Assembly: GCA_038363005.1 (NCBI GenBank)
Contig: JBBQBI010000006.1
Coordinates: forward strand, 124,001-188,000
Direction: 5' to 3'
Source: JAKOWB01 sp038363005
GTDB taxonomy: Bacteria > Pseudomonadota > Alphaproteobacteria > Kiloniellales > JACOMY01
Length of the DNA stretch: 64,000 nucleotides
Shown here one piece after another: positions 27,997 through 36,443 of the stretch. The notes under the pieces were generated by a model that saw only the letters and a program-made list of their open reading frames with translations, searched no databases and was not told where the DNA came from. Every line of letters begins with the position of its first letter. The stretch's first letter is position 1. The translations under genes were made by a program, and so were the position numbers.

Positions 27997-29583
27997 ATGA
28001 GCGACCCCGCCGTCACGACCCCCGCCGACGCCGCCCCCGAGGCGCCCGAAGGCGGCCGCCGCCGGGCCCGTGGCGGGGCCGAAGCCCGGCGCCAGCTGCG
28101 CCTGCACGCCCCGATCAAGCAGCTGAAGTACATCACCCGGACGATCCCGGAGTACGAGGTGCTGAGCGAGGAGTCGCTCTGCATCATCGAGCACAACGCC
28201 GATACCGTGCTGGAGGAGGTCGGCATCGACTTCCGCGACGACGAGGAGATCCTGCAGCTGTGGCGCGACGCCGGCGCCGATGTGAAGGGCGAGCGTATCC
28301 ATTTCCCGCGCGGCCTCTGCCGCAAGCTGGTCATGGACCACGCGCCCAAGACCTTCACCCAGTACGGCCGCAACCCCGAGCGTTCGGTGCAGATCGGCGG
28401 CAAGGCCACGGTCTTCGCGCCGGTCTATGGCCCGCCCTTCGTGCGCGACCTGGACGGCGGCCGGCGCTATGGCACCATCGCCGACTTCCAGAACTTCGTG
28501 AAGCTGGCCTACATGACGCCGGCGATGCACCACAGCGGCGGCACGGTGTGCGAGCCGGTCGACGTGCCGGTGAACAAGCGCCACCTGGACATGGTCTATG
28601 CGCACCTGAAGTACAGCGACAAGCCGATCATGGGCTCGGTCACCGCGCCGGAGCGCGCGCAGGACACCGTCAACCTGCTGAAGATCGTGTTCGGCGAAGA
28701 ATTCCTGCAGAACAACACGGTCTGCACCAGCCTGATCAACGCCAACTCGCCGATGGTGTGGGACGACACCATGCTGGGCGCGCTGAAGGTCTATGCGCGC
28801 AACAATCAGGCGGTGATCACCACGCCCTTCATCCTGGCCGGCGCCATGGCGCCCTGCACCGTCGCCGGCACCATGACGCAGACCCTGGCCGAGGCGCTTT
28901 GCGGCATGGCCACGGCGCAGCTGGTGCGACGCGGCGCGCCGGTGATCTTGGGCTCCTTCGCCTCCTCCATGTCGATGCAGTCGGGGGCGCCGACTTTCGG
29001 CACGCCGGAGCCGGCGCTGGTGCTCTATGGCATGGGCGCGCTGGCGCGGCGGCTGGGCGTGCCCTTCCGCTCCGGCGGCTCGCTCTGCGGCTCCAAGTCG
29101 GCCGACGCGCAGGCAGCCTACGAATCGGCGCAGACGCTGATCCCGACCTTGCTGGGCGGGGTGAACTTCACGCTGCACGCCGCCGGCTGGCTGGAGGGCG
29201 GGCTGGTCTCCTCCTACGAGAAGTTCGTCATGGATACCGACCAGCTGGGCATGATGCAGGTGATGGCCAGCGGCATCGACATGAGCGAGAACGGCCAGGC
29301 GATGGACGCCATCCGCGAGGTCGGCCCGGGCAAGCACTTCCTGGGCTGCGCCCACACCCAGCGCAACTTCGAGACCGCCTTCTACCGCTCCTCCATCGCC
29401 GACAACAATTCCTTCGAGCAGTGGCTGGCCGAGGGCGAGCAGGACGCCACCAAGCGCGCCAACACGCTGTTCAAGAAGATGCTGAACGAGTACGAGGCGC
29501 CGCCGATCGACCCCGGCCTGGACGAGGCGCTGCTGGAGTACATCGCCAAGCGCAAGGCGGAGATGCCCGACGCCTTTGCGTAA
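27997..29583 (+). CDS. MttB-superfamily (COG5598) non-pyrrolysine methylamine/betaine:corrinoid methyltransferase
   Basis: A 528-residue protein of the trimethylamine methyltransferase family. The core begins with PEYEVLSEESLCIIEHNADT; typical barrel segments include HLDMVYAHLKYSDKPIMGSV and GAPTFGTPEPALVLYG. The C-terminus has AGWLEGGLVSSYEKFVMD and ends FLGCAHTQRNFETAFYRSS. The frame is intact with no internal amber codon, so it belongs to the Pyl-less branch, whose studied members demethylate glycine betaine, proline betaine, carnitine or gamma-butyrobetaine. The setting (choline import, BHMT, DMGDH, sarcosine oxidase) favours a betaine-type substrate (inference). ATG 27997 follows an AGAGG site; the N-terminal 40 residues are Arg/Ala-rich. 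Confidence 0.92.
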   Translation: MSDPAVTTPADAAPEAPEGGRRRARGGAEARRQLRLHAPIKQLKYITRTIPEYEVLSEESLCIIEHNADTVLEEVGIDFRDDEEILQLWRDAGADVKGERIHFPRGLCRKLVMDHAPKTFTQYGRNPERSVQIGGKATVFAPVYGPPFVRDLDGGRRYGTIADFQNFVKLAYMTPAMHHSGGTVCEPVDVPVNKRHLDMVYAHLKYSDKPIMGSVTAPERAQDTVNLLKIVFGEEFLQNNTVCTSLINANSPMVWDDTMLGALKVYARNNQAVITTPFILAGAMAPCTVAGTMTQTLAEALCGMATAQLVRRGAPVILGSFASSMSMQSGAPTFGTPEPALVLYGMGALARRLGVPFRSGGSLCGSKSADAQAAYESAQTLIPTLLGGVNFTLHAAGWLEGGLVSSYEKFVMDTDQLGMMQVMASGIDMSENGQAMDAIREVGPGKHFLGCAHTQRNFETAFYRSSIADNNSFEQWLAEGEQDATKRANTLFKKMLNEYEAPPIDPGLDEALLEYIAKRKAEMPDAFA

Positions 29584-29617
29584 GCTGGGCCGAAGCAGCT
29601 TCTTCGCGAGCCGGTCC

Positions 29618-29703
29618 GTCACCCTCGGGCTTGTCCCGAGGGTCCATGTTGACGCTGGCGCCAGCCGAGATATGGATGCTCGGAACAAGTCCGAGCATGA
29701 CGC
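29618..29703. repeat. palindromic repeat, family B variant (GTCACCCTCGGGCTTGTCC type)
   Basis: It has hairpins CCCTCGGGCTTGTCCCGAGGG at the left and ATGCTCGGAACAAGTCCGAGCAT at the right, bounded by GTCA and TGAC ends. It sits in the gap between the MttB-like gene and the LysE-family gene. Confidence 0.8.
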
Positions 29704-29846
29704 TAGGGAGCGCGGGGGTCCCGGGTGATTTGCCTCAGCCGCCGCTGGCGGCTAGTGTCCGGAGGCGAGGGACCGTGTGGCTTCGGGGGCCCGCGACTGC
29801 CGCCTGTACCACGCACCGCGAAGACAACAGCGAGAGTCCGGTCCCC

Positions 29847-30491
29847 TTGAGCGAGTGGATCCTGATCTTCCTGAAGGGCCTTGCCGCCGGCCTCTTCATC
29901 GCCGCGCCAGTCGGTCCGGTGGCGGTGCTCTGCGTCAAGCGCGCCATGTACTACGGCGCCGCCGGCGGCCTGGCTGCCGGGCTGGGCGCCGCCATCGCCG
30001 ATGCCTTCTTCGGCGCGGTGGCCGGCTTCGGCGTGGCCGCGGTGGCCGACTGGCTGATCTATCACGAGGACCCGATCCGCTTCGTCGGCGGCGTCATGCT
30101 GATCGCGCTGGGCGCCAGCCTGATCCTCGGCCGGCGCCAGGCGCCGGAGAAGCCGGTCAGCCGCATGGGCCTGTTCAGCACCTTCTTCACCACCTTCATG
30201 CTGACCCTGACCAACCCCATCACCATCCTGTCCTTCCTGACCGTCTTCGCCAGCCTGGGCCTGGCCAGCGCGCAGCTGAACTACGCCTATGCCGGCATCC
30301 TGGTGGCCGGGGTGTTCCTTGGCTCCGCCTTCTGGTGGATCGCCATCTCTTCCATCGTGGTGCTGGCGCGCGGCCGCATCGGCTTCGAATGGATGCCGGC
30401 GATCAAGCGCTGGTCCGGCGTGCTGATCATCGGCTTCGGCGTCTATGCCATCGCCAGCTCGGCCAAGGCCGTCTGGGAGCAGTGGCTCTAG
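29847..30491 (+). CDS. LysE-family amino-acid exporter
   Basis: A 214-residue membrane protein of the LysE/RhtB superfamily. The N-terminal signature GLFIAAPVGPVAVLCVKRAM lies at about 14-33, a TNPITILSFLTVFASLG motif in the middle, and about six hydrophobic helices overall. Its likely role is export of an amino acid or derivative; betaines or their demethylation products are conceivable given the neighbours (inference). TTG 29847 is chosen because it gives the usual short N-terminus; no ATG is available nearby and the ribosome-binding site is weak. Confidence 0.8.
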   Translation: MSEWILIFLKGLAAGLFIAAPVGPVAVLCVKRAMYYGAAGGLAAGLGAAIADAFFGAVAGFGVAAVADWLIYHEDPIRFVGGVMLIALGASLILGRRQAPEKPVSRMGLFSTFFTTFMLTLTNPITILSFLTVFASLGLASAQLNYAYAGILVAGVFLGSAFWWIAISSIVVLARGRIGFEWMPAIKRWSGVLIIGFGVYAIASSAKAVWEQWL

Positions 30492-30626
30492 CCATCGCGG
30501 CGGCCGCGGCCCGGCGATCTGTGTCCTACGTCACTGAAATGGCCGAACTGCGGCCTTCCGGCGGCCTCGCGGCGCCATAATCCGCTGCCCAAATGTCCCC
30601 CGCACGCACCTGACGGGAGACCATAC

Positions 30627-31265
30627 ATGCTGTCGCGTCGCCAACTGCTTCTCGCCATGCCCGCCCTGGCCCTGGGCGCCACCACGCTGGGCGCCAGCCA
30701 GGCGCTGGCCGATGGCGAATGCACGACCTATGACCAGCAGGGTCTGCGCTACTGCACCGTCGGCCTGCGCATCGGCGAGATCGAGACGGTGCGCCAGCAG
30801 TGCGAATACTGGTGCTGGGCGGCCTGCATCCAGGCGGTCTTCGCGCTGCACGGCCACGAGGTGGCGCAGGAGGACATCGTGACCCGGGTCTATGGCCAGG
30901 CGATCTGCACCACCGCCGATGCCTGGTCGGTGATGAACGCCATCCAGGGCGAGTGGATCGACAGCCGGGGCCGCCGCTTCCAGGCCTATGGCGAGGCGCT
31001 GCCGGACCTCACCACGCGGCTATACAACGGCGGCGATGCGCGCGACATCCTGAACGAGCTCTATGCCAACAACCCGCTGATCAACGGCGCCGTCGGCCAT
31101 GCCACGGTGCTGACCGCGGCGACCTATGCCGAGGACCGCTGGGGCCGCCAGCAGCTGGTCGAGCTGGTGGTGCGCGACCCCTGGCCGACTTCGCCCAACC
31201 GCCGCGCCCTGCAGATGCAGGAGCTCTATGGCTCCAGCTTCCTGGCCAAGGTGGTGGTGAGCTAG
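30627..31265 (+). CDS. secreted papain-like cysteine peptidase
   Basis: A 212-residue protein with a Tat-like signal peptide (SRRQLLLAMP at the start, hydrophobic core, AQALAD cleavage region near residue 29). The mature part has the papain-like pattern Gln58, Cys63 (QQCEYWCWAAC), His158 (GAVGHATVL) and Asp184 (VVRDPWP), like the AvrRpt2/C70-type and related bacterial families. Several extra Cys residues suggest disulfides in the periplasm or outside the cell. No inhibitor or secretion partner lies next to it. Substrate unknown. Confidence 0.78.
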   Translation: MLSRRQLLLAMPALALGATTLGASQALADGECTTYDQQGLRYCTVGLRIGEIETVRQQCEYWCWAACIQAVFALHGHEVAQEDIVTRVYGQAICTTADAWSVMNAIQGEWIDSRGRRFQAYGEALPDLTTRLYNGGDARDILNELYANNPLINGAVGHATVLTAATYAEDRWGRQQLVELVVRDPWPTSPNRRALQMQELYGSSFLAKVVVS

Positions 31266-31298
31266 CCAGGAACTCGGCCGCGACCGTCGATAACTCGC

Positions 31299-31423
31299 TG
31301 TCACCCCGGCCGCAGAGCCGGAGTCCATTCCGCCGCCTTCACGATTGAATGGCGAACGCACGCGCCTCGCCGTTCCATGGATCCCGGATCTGCGGCGCTT
31401 GCGCGCCTTGTCCGGGATGACAG
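31299..31423. repeat. palindromic repeat, family B (diverged)
   Basis: It runs from CTGTCACCCCGG to CCGGGATGACAG, with an inner AATGGC-containing arm in place of the usual CCCAGGGG centre. It fills most of the space between the convergent ends of the peptidase gene and hutH. Confidence 0.8.
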
Positions 31424-31451
31424 AGGAAAGAGGCACCGAGGGAAAGTTCTC

Positions 31452-32990
31452 TTACAGCCCGCGCTCGCCAGCCTGCCAGGCGTGGCCGAGGAACCAGCCG
31501 CTTTCCACCAGGCCGTGGATCGCCTCGATATCGGGGGTGAAGGCGCGGTCGTCCTTCAGGAAGGCGACGCGTTCGCGCACCGCCGCCTCGGCGCTGCGCA
31601 GCGCCGGGCCGGACCGCAGCGGGCGGCGCAGCTCGATGCCCTGGGTCGCCGCCAGCAGCTCGATCGCCAGGATGCGGCTGGTGTTGTCCGCCATGGGGCC
31701 AAGGCGCCGGGCGCCGTGCGTCGCCATGGACACGTGGTCTTCCTGGTTGGCCGAAGTGGGCAGCGAATCGACCACCGCCGGGTGCGACATCTGCTTGTTC
31801 TCGCTGGCCAGCGCAGCGGCGGTGACATGCGCGATCATGAAGCCGGAATTCAGCCCCGGCTCGGCGATCAGGAAGGCTGGCAGGCCGGAGAGCGTGGCGT
31901 CGGTCAGCATGGCGACGCGACGCTCGGCGATCGCGCCGGTTTCGGCAATCGCCAACGCGATGATGTCGGCGGCGAAGCCCACCGGTTCGGCATGGAAGTT
32001 GCCGCCCGACAGCATCTCGTTCTCGTCCGGGAAGACCAGCGGGTTGTCGGAAACGGCATTGGCCTCGATCAGCAGCGTCTTGCCGGCGCCGGACAGCACG
32101 TCCAGCACCGCGCCCATGACCTGGGGCTGGCAGCGCAGGCAATAGGGGTCCTGCACCCGGGGGTCGTCTTCGCGGTGCGATTCGCGGATCTCGCTGCCGG
32201 CCAGCAGGCGGCGCAGCACCGTGGCGGCGGCGATCTGCCCGGCATGGCCGCGCACCGCGTGGATGCGCGGATCGAAGGGCGTGTCGGAGCCGGCGCAGGC
32301 ATCGACGCTCATGGCGCCGGCGACCAGCGCGGCGGCGGCCAGCTCCTCGGCGCGGAACAGCCCCTCCAGCGCCAGCGCGGTGGAGACCTGGGTGCCGTTC
32401 AGCAGCGCCAAGCCCTCCTTCGCCGCCAAGTCCATCGACGCCAGGCCGATCCGCTTCAGCGCCTCGGCCGCCGGCAGGCGCTCGCCCTTCAGGCGGATTT
32501 CGCCGTGGCCGATCAAAGCGGCGCTCATCGCCGCCAGCGGCGCCAGGTCGCCCGAGGCGCCGACCGAGCCCTGCCCCGGGATCACCGGCAGCGCCTGGTG
32601 CTGCAGCAGCTGCAGCAGGCGCTCGACCACCACCCGGCGCACGCCGGAATGGCCGCGCGACAGGCTGGCGATCTTCAACAGCAGGATCAGGCGCACCGTG
32701 CGGTCGGACAACGCCTCGCCGACACCGGCGCAATGCGACAGCACCAGGCGGCGCTGCAGCTCGGCCACGTCGGCGCGGCCGATCTTTTGCCGCGCCAGGA
32801 TGCCGAAGCCGGTGTTGACGCCATAGACCGTGCGGCCGGAGTCCAGCATGGCGGTGACCACGGCGGCGGCGGCCTCGATGCGCGGCCAGGCGGCGGTATC
32901 CAGTTGCACCGCGCCCAAGGTCTCGGGCGCACGCCAGAAGCGATAGAGGCTGGCGAGATCGACAGCACCGGGGGTGAGCAGGAAGGTCAT
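31452..32990 (-). CDS. hutH: histidine ammonia-lyase (HutH)
   Basis: A 512-residue MIO-dependent lyase that converts L-histidine to urocanate. The prosthetic MIO group would form from Ala145-Ser146-Gly147 (GSVGASGDLAPLA). Tyr56 (TVYGVNTGFG) is the expected catalytic base region, and LSHCAG at 85-90 is the Ser-His form typical of histidine rather than tyrosine lyases. The ATG at 32990 is chosen; the longer frame would run through an operator-like palindrome at 33001-33020. No other hut gene lies within the window, so this copy is separated from hutU/hutI. Confidence 0.94.
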   Translation of the reverse strand: MTFLLTPGAVDLASLYRFWRAPETLGAVQLDTAAWPRIEAAAAVVTAMLDSGRTVYGVNTGFGILARQKIGRADVAELQRRLVLSHCAGVGEALSDRTVRLILLLKIASLSRGHSGVRRVVVERLLQLLQHQALPVIPGQGSVGASGDLAPLAAMSAALIGHGEIRLKGERLPAAEALKRIGLASMDLAAKEGLALLNGTQVSTALALEGLFRAEELAAAALVAGAMSVDACAGSDTPFDPRIHAVRGHAGQIAAATVLRRLLAGSEIRESHREDDPRVQDPYCLRCQPQVMGAVLDVLSGAGKTLLIEANAVSDNPLVFPDENEMLSGGNFHAEPVGFAADIIALAIAETGAIAERRVAMLTDATLSGLPAFLIAEPGLNSGFMIAHVTAAALASENKQMSHPAVVDSLPTSANQEDHVSMATHGARRLGPMADNTSRILAIELLAATQGIELRRPLRSGPALRSAEAAVRERVAFLKDDRAFTPDIEAIHGLVESGWFLGHAWQAGERGL

Positions 32991-33000
32991 GGTGGGCCCC

Positions 33001-33020
33001 AAAGTTGTATAGACAACTTT
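33001..33020. promoter_or_regulatory. HutC-type operator upstream of hutH
   Basis: AAAGTTGTATAGACAACTTT is an inverted repeat with perfect 8-bp arms round ATAG. Its core TTGTATAGACAA matches the GntR-family HutC site known from Pseudomonas and Brucella hut promoters. It ends 10 bases before the hutH start, so repressor bound here would block initiation or the ribosome-binding region. Confidence 0.8.
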
Positions 33021-33084
33021 GTAGCGCAAGGCCGCGCGGCGGGGAAGTGGGGTGCGCGTGCCCGGCTTGGATCCGCATGGCAGT

Positions 33085-33206
33085 CCCCCCTCTCCCTTGG
33101 GAGAGGGTCGGGGTGAGGGATTTTGGTCGGTCAGCGACGTCGGTCGACGGCACCCACCTCCCTCACCCGCTCGCTTCGCTCACACCCTCTCCCAGGGGAG
33201 AGGGTT
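33085..33206. repeat. palindromic repeat, family A
   Basis: Two facing modules, CCCTCTCCCTTGGGAGAGGG with GGGTGAGGG, then CCCTCACCC with CCCTCTCCCAGGGGAGAGGG, form a potential 120-base hairpin. The element ends 3 bases before the stop of the GlxA-type regulator. Confidence 0.85.
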
Positions 33207-33208
33207 GG

Positions 33209-34180
33209 TCACCCCTCCAGCTGTCGCTCCTGGCGCGGTGTCTTGGCGTAGAACTCGCGGTAGCACTTGGAGAAGTGCGAGGCCGAGACGAAGCCGCAGG
33301 CGAGCGCCACGTCGAGCACCGAGAGCGAGGTCTGCAGCAGCAGGGTGCGGGCCTTCTGCAGGCGCAGTTCCAGGTAATAGCGGGTCGGTGTGCGCGACAG
33401 GTATTTGCGGAACAGCCGTTCGAGCTGGCGGGTAGAGAGGCCGGTCTTGCGCGCCAGCAGGCTGCGCGGCAGCGGCTCCTCCAGGGAGCCCTCCATCAGC
33501 TCGATCACCTTCAGCAGCTTGGGGTGCGACACGCCGATGCGGGCGCGGAGCGCCATGCGCTGCGGATCGTGGCGGTCGCGGATGCGCTCGTGGATGAAGG
33601 CCTCGGCGCAGGCGGTGGCCAGCTCGCGGCCGTGATCGAGCGCGATGACCGACAGCATGAGGTCGAGCGCCGCGGTGCCGCCGGAACAGGTGAAGCGCGC
33701 GCGGTCGATCTCGAACAGCTCGTCGGTGACCACGAGCTGCGGGAAGGCCTCCTTGAAGCCGGCGATGTTTTCCCAGTGGATGGTGCAGCGGTAACCGTCG
33801 AGCAGGCCGGCGCGCGCCAGCACGTAGGAGCCGGTGGAGAGCGCGCCGATGCGGCTGCCCTGGCGCGCGATGCGGCGCAGGAAGTTGAGCACGCGGCGGT
33901 CGTTGATGCGCTCGGCCTCCATGCCGGCGACCACCACCAGGTTGTCGATGCGGTCGACCTGCTCGACCGTCATGTCGGGCAGCACGCGCACGCCGGAAGA
34001 GGCCACTGCCGGCTCCTCGTCAGGGGCCACGACGCTCCAGGAATAGAGCGGCTTGCCGGAGATGCGGTTGGCAGCGCGCAGCGGCTCCATCGCCGAGGTG
34101 AAGGGCAGCGACGAGAATCGCGGCATCAGCAGGAAGCCGAAATGGACCGGTTCGATGCGCTGGGGCGTGGCGGCCGACAT
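33209..34180 (-). CDS. GlxA-family (AraC-type, DJ-1/PfpI domain) regulator, GbdR-like
   Basis: A 323-residue regulator. Residues about 10-170 are a DJ-1/PfpI-like sensor (HFGFLLMPRFSSLPFTSAME start; GSRIGALSTGSYVLARAGLL). The C-terminal AraC helix-turn-helix domain has KTGLSTRQLERLFRKYL and LDVALACGFVSASHFSKCYR. This is the architecture of GbdR, SouR and CdhR, which activate betaine, sarcosine and carnitine catabolism in Pseudomonas; the neighbours support a methylated-amine signal (inference). ATG 34180 is preferred over a TTG at 34237. It is divergent from the CblC-like/ferredoxin operon and closely similar to the regulator at 39262. Confidence 0.9.
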   Translation of the reverse strand: MSAATPQRIEPVHFGFLLMPRFSSLPFTSAMEPLRAANRISGKPLYSWSVVAPDEEPAVASSGVRVLPDMTVEQVDRIDNLVVVAGMEAERINDRRVLNFLRRIARQGSRIGALSTGSYVLARAGLLDGYRCTIHWENIAGFKEAFPQLVVTDELFEIDRARFTCSGGTAALDLMLSVIALDHGRELATACAEAFIHERIRDRHDPQRMALRARIGVSHPKLLKVIELMEGSLEEPLPRSLLARKTGLSTRQLERLFRKYLSRTPTRYYLELRLQKARTLLLQTSLSVLDVALACGFVSASHFSKCYREFYAKTPRQERQLEG

Positions 34181-34300
34181 GGGCAGGACTGCGGCTGGGG
34201 GTTGGCACGGCTGGACGAACTGTCGACTACATGACAATAAAGTCGCCGGTCGGCAAGTTCGTTATAGCGGATTTCTGTTCGGAAAATTGGAGACGACGCC

Positions 34301-35029
34301 ATGGCGCCGCCGCTGGAGCCCCCCGATTGGCAGAGTCTGACAGCGGCGATTACCGCCGTTGGCCTGACGCCGCGCGGCGGTTTCCAGCCGGCACCGGGCG
34401 ACGCCGTGCCGGATGTCGCGCCGCGGCGTCCGGCGGCCAGCCTGGTGCTGCTAGGCGCGGTCGGCGGTTCGCTGTGGCCGGCCTTTGCAGGCTCCCCGGA
34501 ACGGGCAGACGGCTTGGCGGATCCGCTGGACCGCTGGTCCAGGCGCGTGGTGGGCGGGCTGGCGCAGCGCTTCGGCGCCCGCGCGCTCTTCCCCTTCGGC
34601 GGGCCGCCCTGGCTGCCGTTCCAGCGCTGGGCGGCGCAGGCCGAACCGGTGGCGCCCTCGCCGCTCGGCCTCTTCATCCATCCACGCCATGGGCTGTGGC
34701 ACAGCTATCGCGGCGCGCTGGCCTTCGACCGGCTGCTGCCCGACCTGCCGGCGCGCGAGGACCTGCCCAACCCCTGCGCGAGCTGCCGCGACCGGCCCTG
34801 CCTGACCGCCTGCCCGGTCGGCGCCTTCGCACTGGACGACGGGGCCACCCGCTACGACGTGCAAGGCTGCGCTGCGCACATCTCGGTTCCGGCCGGGCGG
34901 GACTGCCGGCAAGGTGGCTGCCTGGCGCGGCGGGCCTGTCCCGTGGCGCCGCAACTGGCCTACAGCGGACCGCAGGCCGATTTCCACATGGGCGCCTTCC
35001 TGCGCGCCCGGCAGCGAGAGCGAGCGTGA
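34301..35029 (+). CDS. CblC (MMACHC)-like domain fused to 4Fe-4S ferredoxin domain
   Basis: A 242-residue protein in two parts. Residues about 10-155 resemble the cobalamin-processing protein CblC/MMACHC: the segment IHPR (126-129), Trp133, RG (137-138) and PDLPAR (147-152) follows human MMACHC's IHPRFGGW...RG...PDLPPR order. The C-terminal part has two Cys groups, C159-x2-C162-x4-C167-x3-C171-P and C190...C202-x4-C207-x5-C213-P, suited to two 4Fe-4S clusters as in QueG. It could reduce, dealkylate or reload corrinoid cofactors. It heads an operon with two glutamine amidotransferases (TGATG overlap to the next). QueG-like or plain ferredoxin roles are the alternatives. Confidence 0.75.
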   Translation: MAPPLEPPDWQSLTAAITAVGLTPRGGFQPAPGDAVPDVAPRRPAASLVLLGAVGGSLWPAFAGSPERADGLADPLDRWSRRVVGGLAQRFGARALFPFGGPPWLPFQRWAAQAEPVAPSPLGLFIHPRHGLWHSYRGALAFDRLLPDLPAREDLPNPCASCRDRPCLTACPVGAFALDDGATRYDVQGCAAHISVPAGRDCRQGGCLARRACPVAPQLAYSGPQADFHMGAFLRARQRERA

Positions 35030-35727
35030 TGCAGCAGCGGGTTCTTCTGATCGATCATGCGGTGGGCGAGCGCGACGACCGCGGCTCGGCCTACCTCGCC
35101 GCCCAGGGCCATCGGATCACCTGGTGCCGGCCGGCCGCCGGCGATGCGCTGCCGGCGCTGTCGGAACATGACGCGCTGGTGATCTACGGCGGCGCCGAGA
35201 TGCTGTCCACCGCCCTGGACCAGCCCGACCACCCGCACCTGCGGCGCGAGGTCGACTACGTCGCGCGCTGGCTGGCGACCGACAAGGCCTATCTCGGCAT
35301 CTGTCTGGGCTCGCAGCTGATGGCCAGGGCGCTGGGCGCCAGGGTCGGCCCGCTGGCGGACCAGCGCTACGAGATCGGCTATGTGCGCATCGAGCCAACA
35401 CCAGGCAGCGGCGACTTCCTGCCGACAGCGACGCACATGTACCAGTGGCATCAGGAAGGCTGGGACCTGCCGCCAGGCGCCGAGCACCTGGCGACCGGCC
35501 CGGACTTCAAGAACCAGGCCATGCGCCTCGGCCGCCGCGCCTATGGCATCCAGTTCCATCCGGAGGTCGCACCCGCTTCCTTCCAGCGCTGGCTCGACCA
35601 GGTGCCCGATGCCTGCTCGCGCCCCGGCGCCCAGCCGCGCGACAAGCAGCTCGCCGACGCGGCGCTGCACGACACCGCCATGCATGCCTGGTTCCAGCGT
35701 TTCCTGGATCGCTGGATCGCCGCCTGA
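35029..35727 (+). CDS. class I glutamine amidotransferase-family protein (first of a tandem pair)
   Basis: A 232-residue stand-alone class-I glutaminase domain. The catalytic triad appears intact: Cys92 (LGICLGSQL), His177 and Glu179 (IQFHPEV). No synthetase domain is attached. Stand-alone members hydrolyse gamma-glutamyl amides (as PuuD does) or supply ammonia to a partner. Its start overlaps the stop of the CblC-like/ferredoxin gene (TGATG). A second protein of identical length follows after 11 bases. The link to betaine breakdown is by location only. Confidence 0.87.
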   Translation: MQQRVLLIDHAVGERDDRGSAYLAAQGHRITWCRPAAGDALPALSEHDALVIYGGAEMLSTALDQPDHPHLRREVDYVARWLATDKAYLGICLGSQLMARALGARVGPLADQRYEIGYVRIEPTPGSGDFLPTATHMYQWHQEGWDLPPGAEHLATGPDFKNQAMRLGRRAYGIQFHPEVAPASFQRWLDQVPDACSRPGAQPRDKQLADAALHDTAMHAWFQRFLDRWIAA

Positions 35728-35738
35728 GGAGAGAGCCC

Positions 35739-36437
35739 ATGTCCAAGCGCATCGTGCTGGTGAAGCACGGCAACGACATCAATGACGACCGCGCCTCGAC
35801 GCATCTCGCGAGCCGAGGTTTCGCGCTCGACTGGCGCTATCCCTATGCCGGGGACAGCCTGCCAAGTGAGGACGAGGAGATCGCCGGCACCATCGTCTAT
35901 GGCGGCGGCCAGGGCCTGTCCGACCGCGCGCGCTACAGCTTCTTGGAAGACGAGGCGCGCTGGATGCGGACCTGCGTCGAGCGCGGCCTGCCCACGCTAG
36001 GCCTCTGCCTCGGCGCGCAGATCATGGCGCATGCCTATGGCGCCGAGGTCGGGCCGCACCCCGAGGGCACGCAGGAGTTCGGCTTCTACGAGATCGAGCC
36101 GACCAACAGCGGCGCGGCGGTGATTCCCGCCGGCCTGCACATGGCCGAGATGCACTACCACCAGTTCGCCTTGCCGCCCGGCGCCACGCTGCTGGCCAGC
36201 AGCAAGCTCTATCCGAACCAGGCCATGCAGATGGCGGAGAAGGCCTTCGCCTTCCAGGGCCACCCGGAGCGCACCTATGAGGGTTTCCGCCGCTGGCAGC
36301 GGAAGCCCTGGGCGCCCTGGGGCAAGCCCGGCGTGCAGAGCCGCGAGCAGCAGGACGAACTGGGCCAGCGCCACGACGCAGCGGTGCACGACTGGTTCAC
36401 CGGGTTCCTGGACGGGCTGTTCGGGGCGGCAGAGTAG
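35739..36437 (+). CDS. class I glutamine amidotransferase-family protein (second of a tandem pair)
   Basis: A 232-residue protein, the same length as its neighbour and built the same way, with Cys90 (LGLCLGAQIM), His175 and Glu177 (FQGHPER). A GAGGAGAG ribosome-binding site precedes the ATG. The sequence has diverged from the upstream copy mainly in the substrate-facing regions, so the pair may act as a heterodimer or on two gamma-glutamyl substrates. It is the last gene of the three-gene operon, followed by family A repeat DNA. Confidence 0.87.
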   Translation: MSKRIVLVKHGNDINDDRASTHLASRGFALDWRYPYAGDSLPSEDEEIAGTIVYGGGQGLSDRARYSFLEDEARWMRTCVERGLPTLGLCLGAQIMAHAYGAEVGPHPEGTQEFGFYEIEPTNSGAAVIPAGLHMAEMHYHQFALPPGATLLASSKLYPNQAMQMAEKAFAFQGHPERTYEGFRRWQRKPWAPWGKPGVQSREQQDELGQRHDAAVHDWFTGFLDGLFGAAE

Positions 36438-36443
36438 AACTCA

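Noticed and set aside
27997..29583. Pyrrolysine-containing MttB
   Set aside because: The frame is continuous without an in-frame amber codon, and no pyl genes are seen in the window.
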